This document shows, piece after piece, positions 28,013 through 37,453 of a DNA stretch of 64,000 bases. Numbering within the stretch: the first letter of the stretch is position 1; the number at the start of each line of letters is the position of its first letter. The translations under genes were made by a program, and so were the position numbers. This stretch comes from Bremerella sp. TYQ1 (lineage in GTDB: Bacteria > Planctomycetota > Planctomycetia > Pirellulales > Pirellulaceae), in assembly GCF_020150455.1 (NCBI RefSeq), contig NZ_CP083740.1:3658001-3722000 (forward strand). Direction: 5' to 3'. The notes beneath the pieces were generated by a model, which saw only the letters and a list, made by a program, of their open reading frames with translations, ran no database searches and was not told the origin of the DNA.

Positions 28013-28651
28013 CTAGTCGATATCCATCGGGACTTCCGCCCATGGCTCATCGCAAAAGAGCCACTCGAGGGCATGCCGCCGGTTGATAATGATATACGGC
28101 CGCAGACGCTTTGGCTTCTTGGGCAGCTCCAAGTTGTTGGCCGTCTCGTGCTGGATTGCCCAATGAATGCAGTAAGCCAGATCCAGCTTCGGCGCGATCT
28201 CTTCCGCGGTACGAAGTTGACACTTACTGCGAAACGCTTCGCTCGATGCCGAAGCTTTCAAGTTCGGGAAGAATGTCACCATGTCGTTGGTGCACGTTTG
28301 ATCGAACTCAAGCGTATCTTGAATTTGGCCAACCCAAGTCATCGCCCAGACGGTTTCGACATGCGGGGCGAACTTGTCCAGTGGTGCGTCATCCTTGTTT
28401 CGCAGAAACAGCGATTCCTCTTCGGTCACTTTCTCAAGGAGCCCTTCCTGGGCCAACCAAGACCAGCCGAGTTGCTTCGGAAACCCAAACGAGCAAGCAA
28501 CACACGTGTAAAGGCAAAGCATCCGATCGAGGAACTCTTCCGGCGTTCGCTTAATCGAAAGGTCGCCCAGCAGCGGCAGCTCTGCGTTAATCGGATAGCC
28601 CAGCTTCTTAGCCTTCGACAGGCTTTTCTTCCGTATCGCCTCAGTATCCAT
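28013..28651 (-). CDS. DUF4272 domain protein
   Basis: A 212-residue cytoplasmic protein. The order of features matches DUF4272: KKLGYPINAELPLLGD near the start, RTPEEFLDRMLCLYTCVAC, then KVTEEESLFLRNK, and the C-terminal NRRHALEWLFCDEPWAEVP with D-x-D at the end. The function of this family is not known. It is separated from the SDR gene by about 80 bases on the same strand. The start ATG is preceded by weak purines only. No membrane segment or signal is present. Confidence 0.85.
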   Translation of the reverse strand: MDTEAIRKKSLSKAKKLGYPINAELPLLGDLSIKRTPEEFLDRMLCLYTCVACSFGFPKQLGWSWLAQEGLLEKVTEEESLFLRNKDDAPLDKFAPHVETVWAMTWVGQIQDTLEFDQTCTNDMVTFFPNLKASASSEAFRSKCQLRTAEEIAPKLDLAYCIHWAIQHETANNLELPKKPKRLRPYIIINRRHALEWLFCDEPWAEVPMDID

Positions 28652-28927
28652 CGAATCGTTCCGTCTGTTTCAATCTGAGAAAACGTGCCAGCATAACCGT
28701 TACATAGCGAAAAAAGAATGCTATCAGGCAATTCTCTCAAATACTACGCGACAATCTCTCGCTTGCGCAAAAGTCAATCCGAAACGCAAAAAGCTTGCAT
28801 TTGTGATGCCACGTGGTATCATCAGAAGTGTCATGGCGGATGACACTAGGCTGACTACGCTTGATCGTCGGCAGCCTCCTTATCGGAAATTGCGCCACGA
28901 ACAACCTTTTTATTGGTTCTACTTCTT

Positions 28928-29866
28928 ATGAAACAACGTTCCGGTTTCACGCTTGTCGAGCTCTTAGTTGTGATCGCCATCATTGGCGTATTGATTGCCC
29001 TGTTACTGCCGGCCGTGCAACAGGCCCGCGAAGCTGCTCGCCGAATGCAATGCAGCAACAACCAGAAACAACTGGGTCTCGCTTTTCACAACTATCACGA
29101 TACCTACCAAAGCTTTCCGCTTGGCCCGATCCATATTCGCGACAACGGCATCCAGTACGCACTCGGCTGGGTTCCTCGCATCTTCCCTTTCATCGAGCAA
29201 GGCACCCGCCTGGAAGCGATGAAGGCGCTGCATCCGCACTATCTCACCGCACGTAGCCCTTACCGTAACCACGATACCGACAACCCTATCTTCGGCGCCG
29301 TGCCTGGCATTACGTGCCCTTCGTCGGCCATTGGTGAACTAGCCTCCGATCACCCACCAGGCGGCAACTTCCCCAACGCCCAGCAGCAAGGCTCGCTCCA
29401 CTACCGCGCAAACTCAGGCTCGTACGACGTCGATCTCGATACCAGCAGCGGCGATTCAAGTCGCTATCACAGCCGCTCCGGCATCATGTATCCTGGCAGC
29501 AAAATCGGCTTCCGTGACATCACCGACGGTACGACCAACACAATCCTGCTTGGCGAAACCTCGAAGTCGCGTGATTGGCTTACCTCCAACATGGCTACCG
29601 GCTGGGGTGGTATTAAGCCATGGGTGTTTGGCTACTTCGAGTACACCGGATCGTGGCTGACGATCGACCACAAAACGGTCAACTACCCCATCAACTACAC
29701 CGGCGACTTCATCACCTCTACGACGCCGTACACCAGCGAACACCCAGGCGGCGCCATGTTCCTGATGGGCGACGGTAGCGTCAGCTTTCTCACCGAAACG
29801 ATGCCACTGGGCCTGCTGAAGAGCATGGCTACACGTAGCAACGGCGAAGTGATCGCTGATAACTAA
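28928..29866 (+). CDS. DUF1559 prepilin-like protein, copy 3
   Basis: A 312-residue pseudopilin-like protein on the opposite strand from its paralogues. It opens with MKQRSGFTLVELLVVIAII, one of the shortest leaders possible, and ends with SEHPGGAMFLMGDGSVSF, an intact H-x9-DG signature. The frame begins at a TTG at 28913, but the ATG at 28928 gives the expected leader. It has no obvious Shine-Dalgarno sequence. A small lipoprotein follows 98 bases downstream, again giving the DUF1559/lipoprotein order. Confidence 0.92.
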   Translation: MKQRSGFTLVELLVVIAIIGVLIALLLPAVQQAREAARRMQCSNNQKQLGLAFHNYHDTYQSFPLGPIHIRDNGIQYALGWVPRIFPFIEQGTRLEAMKALHPHYLTARSPYRNHDTDNPIFGAVPGITCPSSAIGELASDHPPGGNFPNAQQQGSLHYRANSGSYDVDLDTSSGDSSRYHSRSGIMYPGSKIGFRDITDGTTNTILLGETSKSRDWLTSNMATGWGGIKPWVFGYFEYTGSWLTIDHKTVNYPINYTGDFITSTTPYTSEHPGGAMFLMGDGSVSFLTETMPLGLLKSMATRSNGEVIADN

Positions 29867-29964
29867 ACCGACAGCTAAACAGTCAGAAGATGAAGCGGTG
29901 CCATCGTCAGCTTTCGCGGCGGTGGTACCGCAATCTGCTTTCGATACATATCCCCAAGAGATCT

Positions 29965-30375
29965 ATGCTCGTGACGAAACATTCCATTGCATTGCTTCTT
30001 TTCGTTTTTGCCTGCACGGTGACCATCGGCTGCGGTCCTGGAGGCCCCCCTTCAGGCCAAGTCATCGGGAACGTCACCTACAAGGACAAGCCGCTTCCCA
30101 CAGGAACCATCATGTTGATTCCTGAGAAAGAAGGAATGCCGTACGCCCAAGGGACCATCCAGCCAGATGGGACCTATCACGTCGAAACGAAAGAGTACGG
30201 CAAGAACGTTCCTATCGGATCGTACCGCGTGATGATCAGCGCCGTGGAAGATCTCGGCCCAGAGCACCCTGTTCGCCCGCTGATTCCGTCTCGCTACAGT
30301 TCTGAAGCCCAATCCGGACTGACTGCCAACGTGCAAGAAGGCGAGAACAAAATCAACTTCGATCTGAAGAAGTAA
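29965..30375 (+). CDS. Small lipoprotein with a carboxypeptidase-regulatory-like fold, paired with DUF1559 copy 3
   Basis: A 136-residue lipoprotein. The lipobox is VTIGC near residue 23. The mature protein has the beta-sandwich landmarks GQVIGNVTYKDKPLPTGT, IQPDGTYHVETK and a C-terminal GENKINFDLKK, parallel to the lipoproteins at 25300 and 30503. The frame starts at 29890, but the ATG at 29965 begins a proper signal sequence and follows AAGAG. Its place just after DUF1559 copy 3 suggests cotranscription. Confidence 0.85.
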   Translation: MLVTKHSIALLLFVFACTVTIGCGPGGPPSGQVIGNVTYKDKPLPTGTIMLIPEKEGMPYAQGTIQPDGTYHVETKEYGKNVPIGSYRVMISAVEDLGPEHPVRPLIPSRYSSEAQSGLTANVQEGENKINFDLKK

Positions 30376-30434
30376 GACACCGGATCCTAACGAGCATTGC
30401 TCGCATAACGTTTCAGATCGACACCGCGCATACG

Positions 30435-30484
30435 AAAGGCCAGGACTCGCCTCGCACCATGAGCCCTGGCCTTTTCGCTGCGAA
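30435..30484. terminator. Bidirectional terminator between two convergent lipoprotein genes
   Basis: AAAGGCCAGG at 30435-30444 pairs perfectly with CCTGGCCTTT at 30475-30484. There are T residues after the stem on the plus strand and a short T run on the minus side. It serves the plus-strand gene ending at 30375 and the minus-strand gene ending at 30503. Confidence 0.75.
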
Positions 30485-30502
30485 GTAACCGGACGCTGCC
30501 GA

Positions 30503-30913
30503 TTACTTCATGTCAAACTCGACGACGTTTTCTCCTTCCGCGACACTGATCTTTAAGTCGCTTCCTACGTCGTTGGTGTACTTCCTAGGAATTTTAGCAA
30601 CGGCTGTGACCGGAGTGGGTGCTCCGTCCATATCGAGATTCACATCAACCGCCGGCTGCACGTAGGCCACATAGTCGCCCACACGCACTGGCTCTTCCAC
30701 TTTAAAAGCTCCTGCTTCGCCGACCTTCGCTTTGTAGGCAAAGCCTGTTTGATGATTCATCAAAAAGAGTTCGACGTTGTCATTCACTGGCTTTCCTTTC
30801 AGCAGCAACGTTCCCTCGACTTGCCCGACAGGGTAGCCGGGTCCGTTGTTGCAGCCTGTGCTTCCCAATGCAACGGCCGCGACCGCGCATAGGGTCCATA
30901 AGACTCGATTCAT
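30503..30913 (-). CDS. Small lipoprotein with a carboxypeptidase-regulatory-like fold, paired with DUF1559 copy 4
   Basis: A 136-residue lipoprotein with lipobox GSTGC near residue 21. The mature part has GQVEGTLLLKGKPVNDNVEL, a central acidic stretch with VDVNLDMDGAPTPV, and GENVVEFDMK at the end, matching the ends of the other two lipoproteins. The frame runs to 30952; I chose the ATG at 30911-30913, which follows AGGAAAG and opens the signal sequence. It begins 106 bases after the stop of DUF1559 copy 4 on the same strand. Confidence 0.85.
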   Translation of the reverse strand: MNRVLWTLCAVAAVALGSTGCNNGPGYPVGQVEGTLLLKGKPVNDNVELFLMNHQTGFAYKAKVGEAGAFKVEEPVRVGDYVAYVQPAVDVNLDMDGAPTPVTAVAKIPRKYTNDVGSDLKISVAEGENVVEFDMK

Positions 30914-31019
30914 TAACTTTACTTTCCTGTGTCTGTGGGGCTTAAGACACAAGCGTTACGTCGCGACAGGTTACCGCTACCGCGCGACGTAGCGCTTGAA
31001 ACAAAGAACTTCAACGCAA

Positions 31020-31976
<957 letters not shown>

Positions 31977-32547
31977 AGGAATCTCCAACGAACCGAAGAA
32001 AAGAAAGATGAAAACGAGGCGATTCCCAAGCGAACAAGAAGATCCTTTACACAGTGAAACCATTCACCCTGTGTAAGATTCTCTCCCTTTACGCATTGGC
32101 AACACACCTTCGACCAAGCTGCTCGATTACCCCTCTGTACAGCTACGCGAACAAATCTTGTCCACATCACATATTGCCGAGGGAACTTCGCTGCCAAGCC
32201 TGCCTCTCAATAGGCTTTGCAGCGTTTGCATGATGGCCGTTTCTCCGTTCCGAGATTCGCTTCGTCAAGATTTCACGTGACATTCGCGAAGTTTTCGAAG
32301 CATACCGATGCCCGGTAGGCATTGCAATATTTTTCTGCGTGTTTTTTCACATTTACCCTGCCACCGGGCTACATGCGCAGGAAGATACAACGGCACGACT
32401 AGTACTTTCTAGCCAGCACACCCACTGCTTTTGGAGTAGGCCATTTATTGACCACTTACAAGCGATGGTTCCGAACAACCATAAAGTGGTGTTATTTCCC
32501 ATAAGCGAAATTGCATATTTCGCTTGCTGTACCGAAATGGGTCGAGA
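31977..32547. other. Gene-free region upstream of DUF1559 copy 4
   Basis: Nothing codes convincingly in these 571 bases. The part near 32045-32080 contains GTGAATGGTTTCAC on the minus strand, a small hairpin in the presumed leader of DUF1559 copy 4. The AT-rich part at 32280-32540 may hold its promoter, but I see no clear consensus. Confidence 0.35.
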
Positions 32548-33186
32548 TTAAGACTTCTGCCCGGTAAAGATCAGATGTAGCCCGAGACCGACAAACAGTG
32601 TGCCGGTCACGCGGTCGATCCAACGACCAGTCGATGCATGGCCGCGAATCCATTGCCCGACCACGCCGCAGTAATACCCCAGCAGCGAGTAACTGAGCGT
32701 CGTCCAAAGCCAGAAGACGATCCCCAGCACCAGCAGCTGCGACCATGCTGGCCGGCCGGCGTCGATAAACTGCGGCAGAAACGCCAGAAAGAAGAGGCCG
32801 ACTTTCGGATTCAATGCGTTGCACACAAAGCCTCGCAAGCAGGCTTCGCCAAAGCTTTGCCGTGCCGGCTTGTCATCGATCGCGAATTCATCGACGCTAC
32901 TGCGGCTCATGAGCGCTTTGGTGCCGAGGTAAATTAAGTACGACGCACCTGCGTAAAGAATAAAACGAAACGCCCATGGCGATGTCGCCACCACAGCCGA
33001 GATTCCGACAACCGCTAATACGGTGTGAAAGAGGGTCCCCAGCCCGACTCCAAAAGCGAACCCCATGCCGGCCTGACGCCCCCGAGCAATTCCGTAACTC
33101 AAGATGCCCAACATATCAGGTCCCGGCGTCATACTGATCACCAGCATGGCCAGCAGAAAATAGGGAAGCGATTCGATCGGTGGCAT
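32548..33186 (-). CDS. LysE/RhtB-family amino acid exporter
   Basis: A 212-residue inner-membrane exporter. It opens with LPYFLLAMLVISMTPGPDML, the MTPGP signature of the LysE/RhtB/CadD superfamily, and has about six membrane segments, including the block GFVCNALNPKVGLFFLAFLPQF that is conserved in the family. The frame extends to 33366, but the ATG at 33184-33186 follows AAGGA and begins right at the first helix; the ATG at 33204 is an alternative. It is divergently transcribed from the gene at 33405. The exported substrate is likely an amino acid such as threonine, homoserine or leucine but cannot be specified. Confidence 0.92.
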   Translation of the reverse strand: MPPIESLPYFLLAMLVISMTPGPDMLGILSYGIARGRQAGMGFAFGVGLGTLFHTVLAVVGISAVVATSPWAFRFILYAGASYLIYLGTKALMSRSSVDEFAIDDKPARQSFGEACLRGFVCNALNPKVGLFFLAFLPQFIDAGRPAWSQLLVLGIVFWLWTTLSYSLLGYYCGVVGQWIRGHASTGRWIDRVTGTLFVGLGLHLIFTGQKS

Positions 33187-33404
33187 CTCGGCCCATCCTT
33201 TCATGGCAACGTATTCCGGGCAGGACACAACCTGCGGCGAACGGTTCAGCCTAGCACGATCCCATTTCGGGTCGAGCCCCGACCACTGCTGATAACCATT
33301 CTTCCGAGTCAGATTGTTTTGACACCCGGTAAACCGCAGGTTTAAGATTCGCAGTGTGTCTCTCATTTCGCCGATCGGTTTTCTGCATGGATCAGGAGAA
33401 ACCT

Positions 33405-34331
33405 ATGCGTTCCGTTGCCATGTTATCTCGTCGTGCTCTCGGTATCTTCTTGGCCAGTATCGTCGTGCCAGGCACGCTGACAAGTTTCGCGATGGCTCAA
33501 GAGACAGCCGATCGGTCAGCGTCGCTCCGCGAGCAAGTGAAAGCCGCGTGGGTTCAGAATCACGATCGACTGGGCATGGTCGAAGCCCAATACGACTCGC
33601 TGAACTTGGACCCGAGAGTCGACAAAGAGAAAACGATCAAGCATGACACGCCGGATGGTGCCCAGTTCATCATGACAATGCGGCCGAAAACCGAACACGC
33701 AATTTCCGTGGCTTACCTCGGCGAGAAGTACCGCTACGAAAGTAAAGAGCTTGGCGAAAAAGACCCTAGGACGCGGCTCCTGTTTGACGGCCAGCATTAC
33801 GACCAATGGCAATCCTGGAACAAAACGCTTGCCGTCCGCCGCCCCGATCAGATGGCAGGCATGCTTCCGCTGGATCCCCGCGAAGCTTGCATGTTCGACA
33901 TTCGCCAACCGTTTCTCAGCTTGCTGCCGGAGTTCCGCTTGACCCAGCAAGTTTCGCCTGAGGGCGAACTGCAGCAAATCGAAGCGGAGTACGACGGCCC
34001 AAACCGTTTTTGGATTCGCTTCGATCCGAAAGTCGACCTCTTACCGGTCGAGTCGATCCTCTACCATGTCGACGGCTCGATCCTGTGGCACACGAAAATC
34101 AGCTACCAGCGAATCGAATCGCGAGACGCCTGGCTGGTCTCGAAAGTCGACATGCGGCAATTCGCTAAGGGAGACGTTTCAAAACTTCCCACCGAGAAGA
34201 TCGGCCCCACAACAACGCTTACGCTGACCTCTCACGAACTTCGCGATCCCCCAACCGACGAAAACCTTACTCTTCTTCTTCCGACGGGAACACGAGTCGT
34301 CGACATGACCGATCTGCCAAAGCATCCGTAG
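33405..34331 (+). CDS. Exported protein of unknown function
   Basis: A 308-residue protein. The ATG at 33405 follows AGGAG and begins a signal peptide containing a Ser-Arg-Arg pair (MLSRRALGIFLASIVVPG) and ending SFAMAQ. The mature part is beta-rich, with regular alternation of charged and hydrophobic residues such as GEKYRYESKELGEKD, LLFDGQHYDQWQSWNK and SILYHVDGSILWHTKISYQ. That is reminiscent of LolA/LppX-like half-barrel carriers, but no family is certain. It is followed after 23 bases by a lipoprotein gene, so the two probably form one unit. Confidence 0.75.
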   Translation: MRSVAMLSRRALGIFLASIVVPGTLTSFAMAQETADRSASLREQVKAAWVQNHDRLGMVEAQYDSLNLDPRVDKEKTIKHDTPDGAQFIMTMRPKTEHAISVAYLGEKYRYESKELGEKDPRTRLLFDGQHYDQWQSWNKTLAVRRPDQMAGMLPLDPREACMFDIRQPFLSLLPEFRLTQQVSPEGELQQIEAEYDGPNRFWIRFDPKVDLLPVESILYHVDGSILWHTKISYQRIESRDAWLVSKVDMRQFAKGDVSKLPTEKIGPTTTLTLTSHELRDPPTDENLTLLLPTGTRVVDMTDLPKHP

Positions 34332-34354
34332 GCAACTCCACTTCACCACTTGAA

Positions 34355-34795
34355 ATGCAGGCCTTCCGTTACGTGGCAGCCCATGCCCTTCGAGTAAGAC
34401 TTTCCAGGGGCACCATCGCCGGGCTCCTGCTGTGTTGCGTTGTCGGCTGCTTTAGTTCGAGAACCCAACCGCTTGATGTAGTCGATCTTAAGCAGTTGCA
34501 AACGGCGCGGATCTTTAATCTGTCCATAACAACCGCTGCTGGCCAGCGAATCGACCTTACCGAAACCGATGCCCGAGCGTTCCTGGCAAGCCTCGACTCG
34601 GCGAGTCGGATCAGCCCCACCCCAATCAAACCTGATGCCATCGTCACGCAAGTCACCATCCAATCAGGCCGCAACCCAATCACTTTCGTCGTGACCGAAA
34701 ACCAACAGCAACTCACGCTCCACGCCAACACCAGTCGCTTTCGCTTGCAGGATGAAACGCGATTGCGGGCGTGGCTTAGTGAGCCTCCCGAATAA
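34355..34795 (+). CDS. Small lipoprotein of unknown function
   Basis: A 146-residue protein with a long, basic N-region and a lipobox-like CVVGC near residue 32. The mature part has two beta-rich halves: VDLKQLQTARIFNLSITTAA and TQVTIQSGRNPITFVVTEN, with RFRLQDETRLRAWLS at the end. No family is recognised. It starts 23 bases after the previous gene's stop and is probably cotranscribed with it. A shorter start near the basic Arg-rich segment is possible, since the present N-region is longer than usual for a lipoprotein. Confidence 0.65.
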   Translation: MQAFRYVAAHALRVRLSRGTIAGLLLCCVVGCFSSRTQPLDVVDLKQLQTARIFNLSITTAAGQRIDLTETDARAFLASLDSASRISPTPIKPDAIVTQVTIQSGRNPITFVVTENQQQLTLHANTSRFRLQDETRLRAWLSEPPE

Positions 34796-34875
34796 TTGAC
34801 GCTTGCGGTCGACTTAATCAGAATAACGCTTCCTTCGCGCCCCTTCCCTGCCCCTCTTACGATCGCCGCTATTCG

Positions 34876-36036
34876 ATGATGACTTTCCGTTTGCTCCTGT
34901 TGCTCGGCACGTTTACTTTCCTTTCTCAGGCGGCAGCGGCTGGGGAATACTTCTTTACGGATCCATCGATTGGAGCGGTCGCCGATGGCAAAACGGACAA
35001 TCGTGCGGCACTGAGGAAAGCGTTTGACAAGCTTGAACCTGGCGACACGTTGGTGCTTCCGGCCGGCGCGTATCGTATCGAACTGACCGAAAGCCCTTTG
35101 ACCGTTCCTTCCGGGATCACGCTCCTGGGCCAAGGGGGGCAGACTCGCCTGCTTCTCGCGACGACGGGAACGGAAAAGAAGTTTCGCAATCTGTTCAAGC
35201 TAAGCAGCGACGTTACGCTTGCCGGGCTGACGATCGAACGCGTCGAGGCGTTTCCCGCGGTGTTGTTGCCGATGTTCGGCACGCTGGAAAACATTACGTT
35301 CCGCGACGTCGAGATCGTGGGCAACGCCGATCAATTTCCCGGCACCTACTGCCATGCGATGCAAGTTGGATTCGGTACGTTGAAGGATTTGAAGCTGAAC
35401 CGTATTGCTATCCGCGGTTGTTCGTTCGGGCTGTTCCAGACGAATGACGCCACCGGCACCGTCGAGGATGTTCTTGTCGAGCATAGCACGTTCGAGCAAA
35501 ACCGAGCCTCCGATCTCGAGTTCAATTCGCCCAAAGGGAAGATGCGAAACATCATCGTTCGAGACTGCACGTTTCGCGACAATCGCTGCCAAACACCAGG
35601 GGCAGGTTTCGCGGTCGGCTTTGCCAACGTTGCCGACAGCAAAGTCGAACGCTGCGACATTCGTAACTACGGCAGCGAAGCGTTGCATGTCGAGGATCGC
35701 TCCAACAATATCTCCCTTACCGGCAACACGATCGTGCATGGTTCGAGTCGTCAGACCAACGGCGTCGTGATGGTGCTAAGCGATTCAACGAATGTGACCA
35801 TCGCGGACAATGTCGTCGATGCGCGAGCCAACGACAACAAGACGAACCTCATTCTGGTCACCGCCGGCGGGACTCAATTCAAGTGCCCCTCGCAGGTAAC
35901 CGTTCGTCACAATCTGCTTATCAATGGACCGAAGACAAGAACGTGGTATCTGCAACCTGGCAGCGGCCCCGAGCCTGAAGAGAACACGATCGTTACGTCA
36001 GAAACGAAAGACGCACCACCAGGTGAAATGAATTAA
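34876..36036 (+). CDS. Secreted right-handed parallel beta-helix protein (pectate-lyase-like)
   Basis: A 386-residue exported protein with a signal peptide ending LSQAAAA. GAVADGKTDNRAALRKAF followed by LVLPAGAYRIEL is the start of the pectate-lyase-superfamily (PF12708-type) fold. The remainder shows the ladder of N/D/V/I-rich coils, e.g. VEHSTFEQNRASDLEFN, VRDCTFRDNRC and VERCDIRNYGSEALHVED. Such proteins cut or bind polysaccharides, but catalytic residues cannot be assigned by eye. It could process the same kind of polymers as the sulfatases in the window. It is not clearly in an operon. Confidence 0.88.
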   Translation: MMTFRLLLLLGTFTFLSQAAAAGEYFFTDPSIGAVADGKTDNRAALRKAFDKLEPGDTLVLPAGAYRIELTESPLTVPSGITLLGQGGQTRLLLATTGTEKKFRNLFKLSSDVTLAGLTIERVEAFPAVLLPMFGTLENITFRDVEIVGNADQFPGTYCHAMQVGFGTLKDLKLNRIAIRGCSFGLFQTNDATGTVEDVLVEHSTFEQNRASDLEFNSPKGKMRNIIVRDCTFRDNRCQTPGAGFAVGFANVADSKVERCDIRNYGSEALHVEDRSNNISLTGNTIVHGSSRQTNGVVMVLSDSTNVTIADNVVDARANDNKTNLILVTAGGTQFKCPSQVTVRHNLLINGPKTRTWYLQPGSGPEPEENTIVTSETKDAPPGEMN

Positions 36037-36138
36037 CACATTCGCCGCGTGCGAACCAGGCTTAAGCATTCCCGTCGCTCAGAGCATTCGTTCCGTCAAA
36101 CGAAGCGACATTTCATCCGAAGCGATGCTTGTAAGAGA

Positions 36139-36160
36139 CAAGTGGCTTCCGTGCCACTTG
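36139..36160 (+). repeat. Perfect hairpin downstream of the beta-helix gene
   Basis: CAAGTGGC at 36139-36146 pairs with GCCACTTG at 36153-36160 around a 6-base loop. No T tract follows, so it is not a standard terminator. It may be a transcript-stabilising or processing hairpin. Confidence 0.45.
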
Positions 36161-36216
36161 ACCCGGGTATGCGGATTGATGGTGGCGGTTGGCTGTCGGT
36201 AGAGCAGATAAAAAAA

Positions 36217-36259
36217 CGGGTGCCGGGTCGACTTGGTTTGGAAGTCATCCCGACACCCG
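36217..36259 (-). terminator. Terminator for the small gene at 36290
   Basis: CGGGTG/CACCCG (36217-36222/36254-36259), CGGG/CCCG (36224-36227/36249-36252) and GAC/GTC (36230-36232/36244-36246) form a long stem with mismatches. On the minus strand it ends in six Ts. It lies 30 bases beyond the stop of the 71-codon gene. Confidence 0.7.
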
Positions 36260-36289
36260 GATATGGTAAACGATCCAAATTGGAGATCG

Positions 36290-36502
36290 TTATTTACAAG
36301 ATCGCATCGCTTGAAAACCAGCGTTCGTCAGGCTGTAAGCGCCTTTGAACGATTCAGGAACCAGGTAATCCCGCTTGACCAGCTTGGTGAGAGATTTGCT
36401 GTGGGTCGCGAGCATCGGGCCAGTGAAGCAGAGCATTCGGCCTGGATCCATCAAGTATTGGCGGAATGTTCTGAGGACTTTCTTTTCGCCTTCGGTCAGC
36501 AT
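36290..36502 (-). CDS. Small winged-helix-like protein of unknown function
   Basis: A 70-residue protein that is easy to overlook. It is supported by an AGGAG ribosome site 7 bases before the ATG and a strong terminator just beyond the stop. The sequence begins MLTEGEKKVLRTFRQYLM, continues with SLTKLVKRDYLVPESFKG, and ends AYSLTNAGFQAMRSC, which reads like a helix-turn-helix followed by a short wing. It could be a small DNA-binding regulator. It is transcribed away from the MazG-like gene and is flanked by about 600 bases of gene-free DNA on its upstream side. Confidence 0.7.
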   Translation of the reverse strand: MLTEGEKKVLRTFRQYLMDPGRMLCFTGPMLATHSKSLTKLVKRDYLVPESFKGAYSLTNAGFQAMRSCK

Positions 36503-37105
36503 GGGAAGCTCCTATGTAGGAATTCGAAGAGCTCAGCCTCCTGCTATCAAATTGGCGACTTTCTCCATAAAGCCGTTGGAGCTGTGTGGCGAATGATCGA
36601 GACGATGGCTCGTGCGATCATCGATTTGAAAAAGAAAACGCCCGCTGAAACAGCTTCGTGCTACTTACAGAAATGCGCCAGTTTTTCCACAGCATCCAGT
36701 ATCGTACCATTTTTCACAGGCAATTACCAGTACCCCAAAAGAATGGATCCCCAATTGGGTGTCCTGCAGGGCGGAATGAGCATCGACTGAGTTGTCCAAG
36801 TGTCAAGCGATTTTCAGAAGATTCGGCCGGCGATGGAAACGCCAAAATCGGCAAAAAACTTTTGAGGAACTCAGAAACACGAAGATCGTTTTCGCTAAAG
36901 AATCATTTTACGCTTTTATTGTCCAAGTATCCACCATTTATTGACGAGTTCTTGTCCAAGCTTGTCTACCCTTGCGCCAAACAGGGAGCTGGGCAGGCAG
37001 CGGATCTCAGAGGGCGTTGTGCCTGATTGCGGTACAAGCGAGACCTCAAAAATAAAAATTGCCCCGCGGACACTTTTCCGATTCCATGGGGATTGGCCGC
37101 GGGGT
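36503..37105. other. Gene-free region with three TTGTCCAAG copies
   Basis: These 603 bases carry no supported gene. TTGTCCAAG occurs at 36792-36800, 36919-36927 and 36952-36960, always on the plus strand. The region lies upstream of the small gene at 36290 and downstream of the MazG-like gene, so the repeats could be sites for a regulator. No promoter was assigned. Confidence 0.35.
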
Positions 37106-37453
37106 CTATCGCAGCTTTTCGTTTTCCTGATGCCGAGTCGCGTCACGCTTAGTCTTCTTTTCCAAGTTGCGACGCATCGCTTCGGTCAGATCGACTCCCG
37201 TTTGATTGGCCAGGCAGATCACCACAAACAACACGTCGGCCAGTTCGTCGGAGAGCTCAACCTTCTTGTCGGAAGCCTTGAAACTTTGCTCTCCATAGGT
37301 GCGAGAAATGATGCGAGCGACCTCGCCGACTTCCTCGACCAACTGAGCCAAGTTCGTCAGCTCGGAGAAGTACCGAACGCCAATCGTTTGAATCCAACGA
37401 TCGACTTCCTCTTGAGCGGCACGCAGGGTCAAAGCATCGTTTTCGTCAGTCAC
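37106..37453 (-). CDS. MazG-like nucleotide pyrophosphohydrolase
   Basis: A 115-residue protein of the MazG/dCTPase-like all-alpha NTP pyrophosphatase fold. The metal-binding pattern E-x-x-E ... E-L-x-D-E-L-A-D is visible as LVEEVGEVARI, followed by VELSDELADVLFVVICLAN and GVDLTEAMRRNLEKK. It would cleave non-canonical NTPs to NMP and pyrophosphate. The longer frame to 37648 is spurious; the GTG at 37451-37453 overlaps the upstream stop in a GTGA arrangement, the mark of translational coupling to the isomerase-like gene. It has no signal peptide. Confidence 0.85.
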   Translation of the reverse strand: MTDENDALTLRAAQEEVDRWIQTIGVRYFSELTNLAQLVEEVGEVARIISRTYGEQSFKASDKKVELSDELADVLFVVICLANQTGVDLTEAMRRNLEKKTKRDATRHQENEKLR

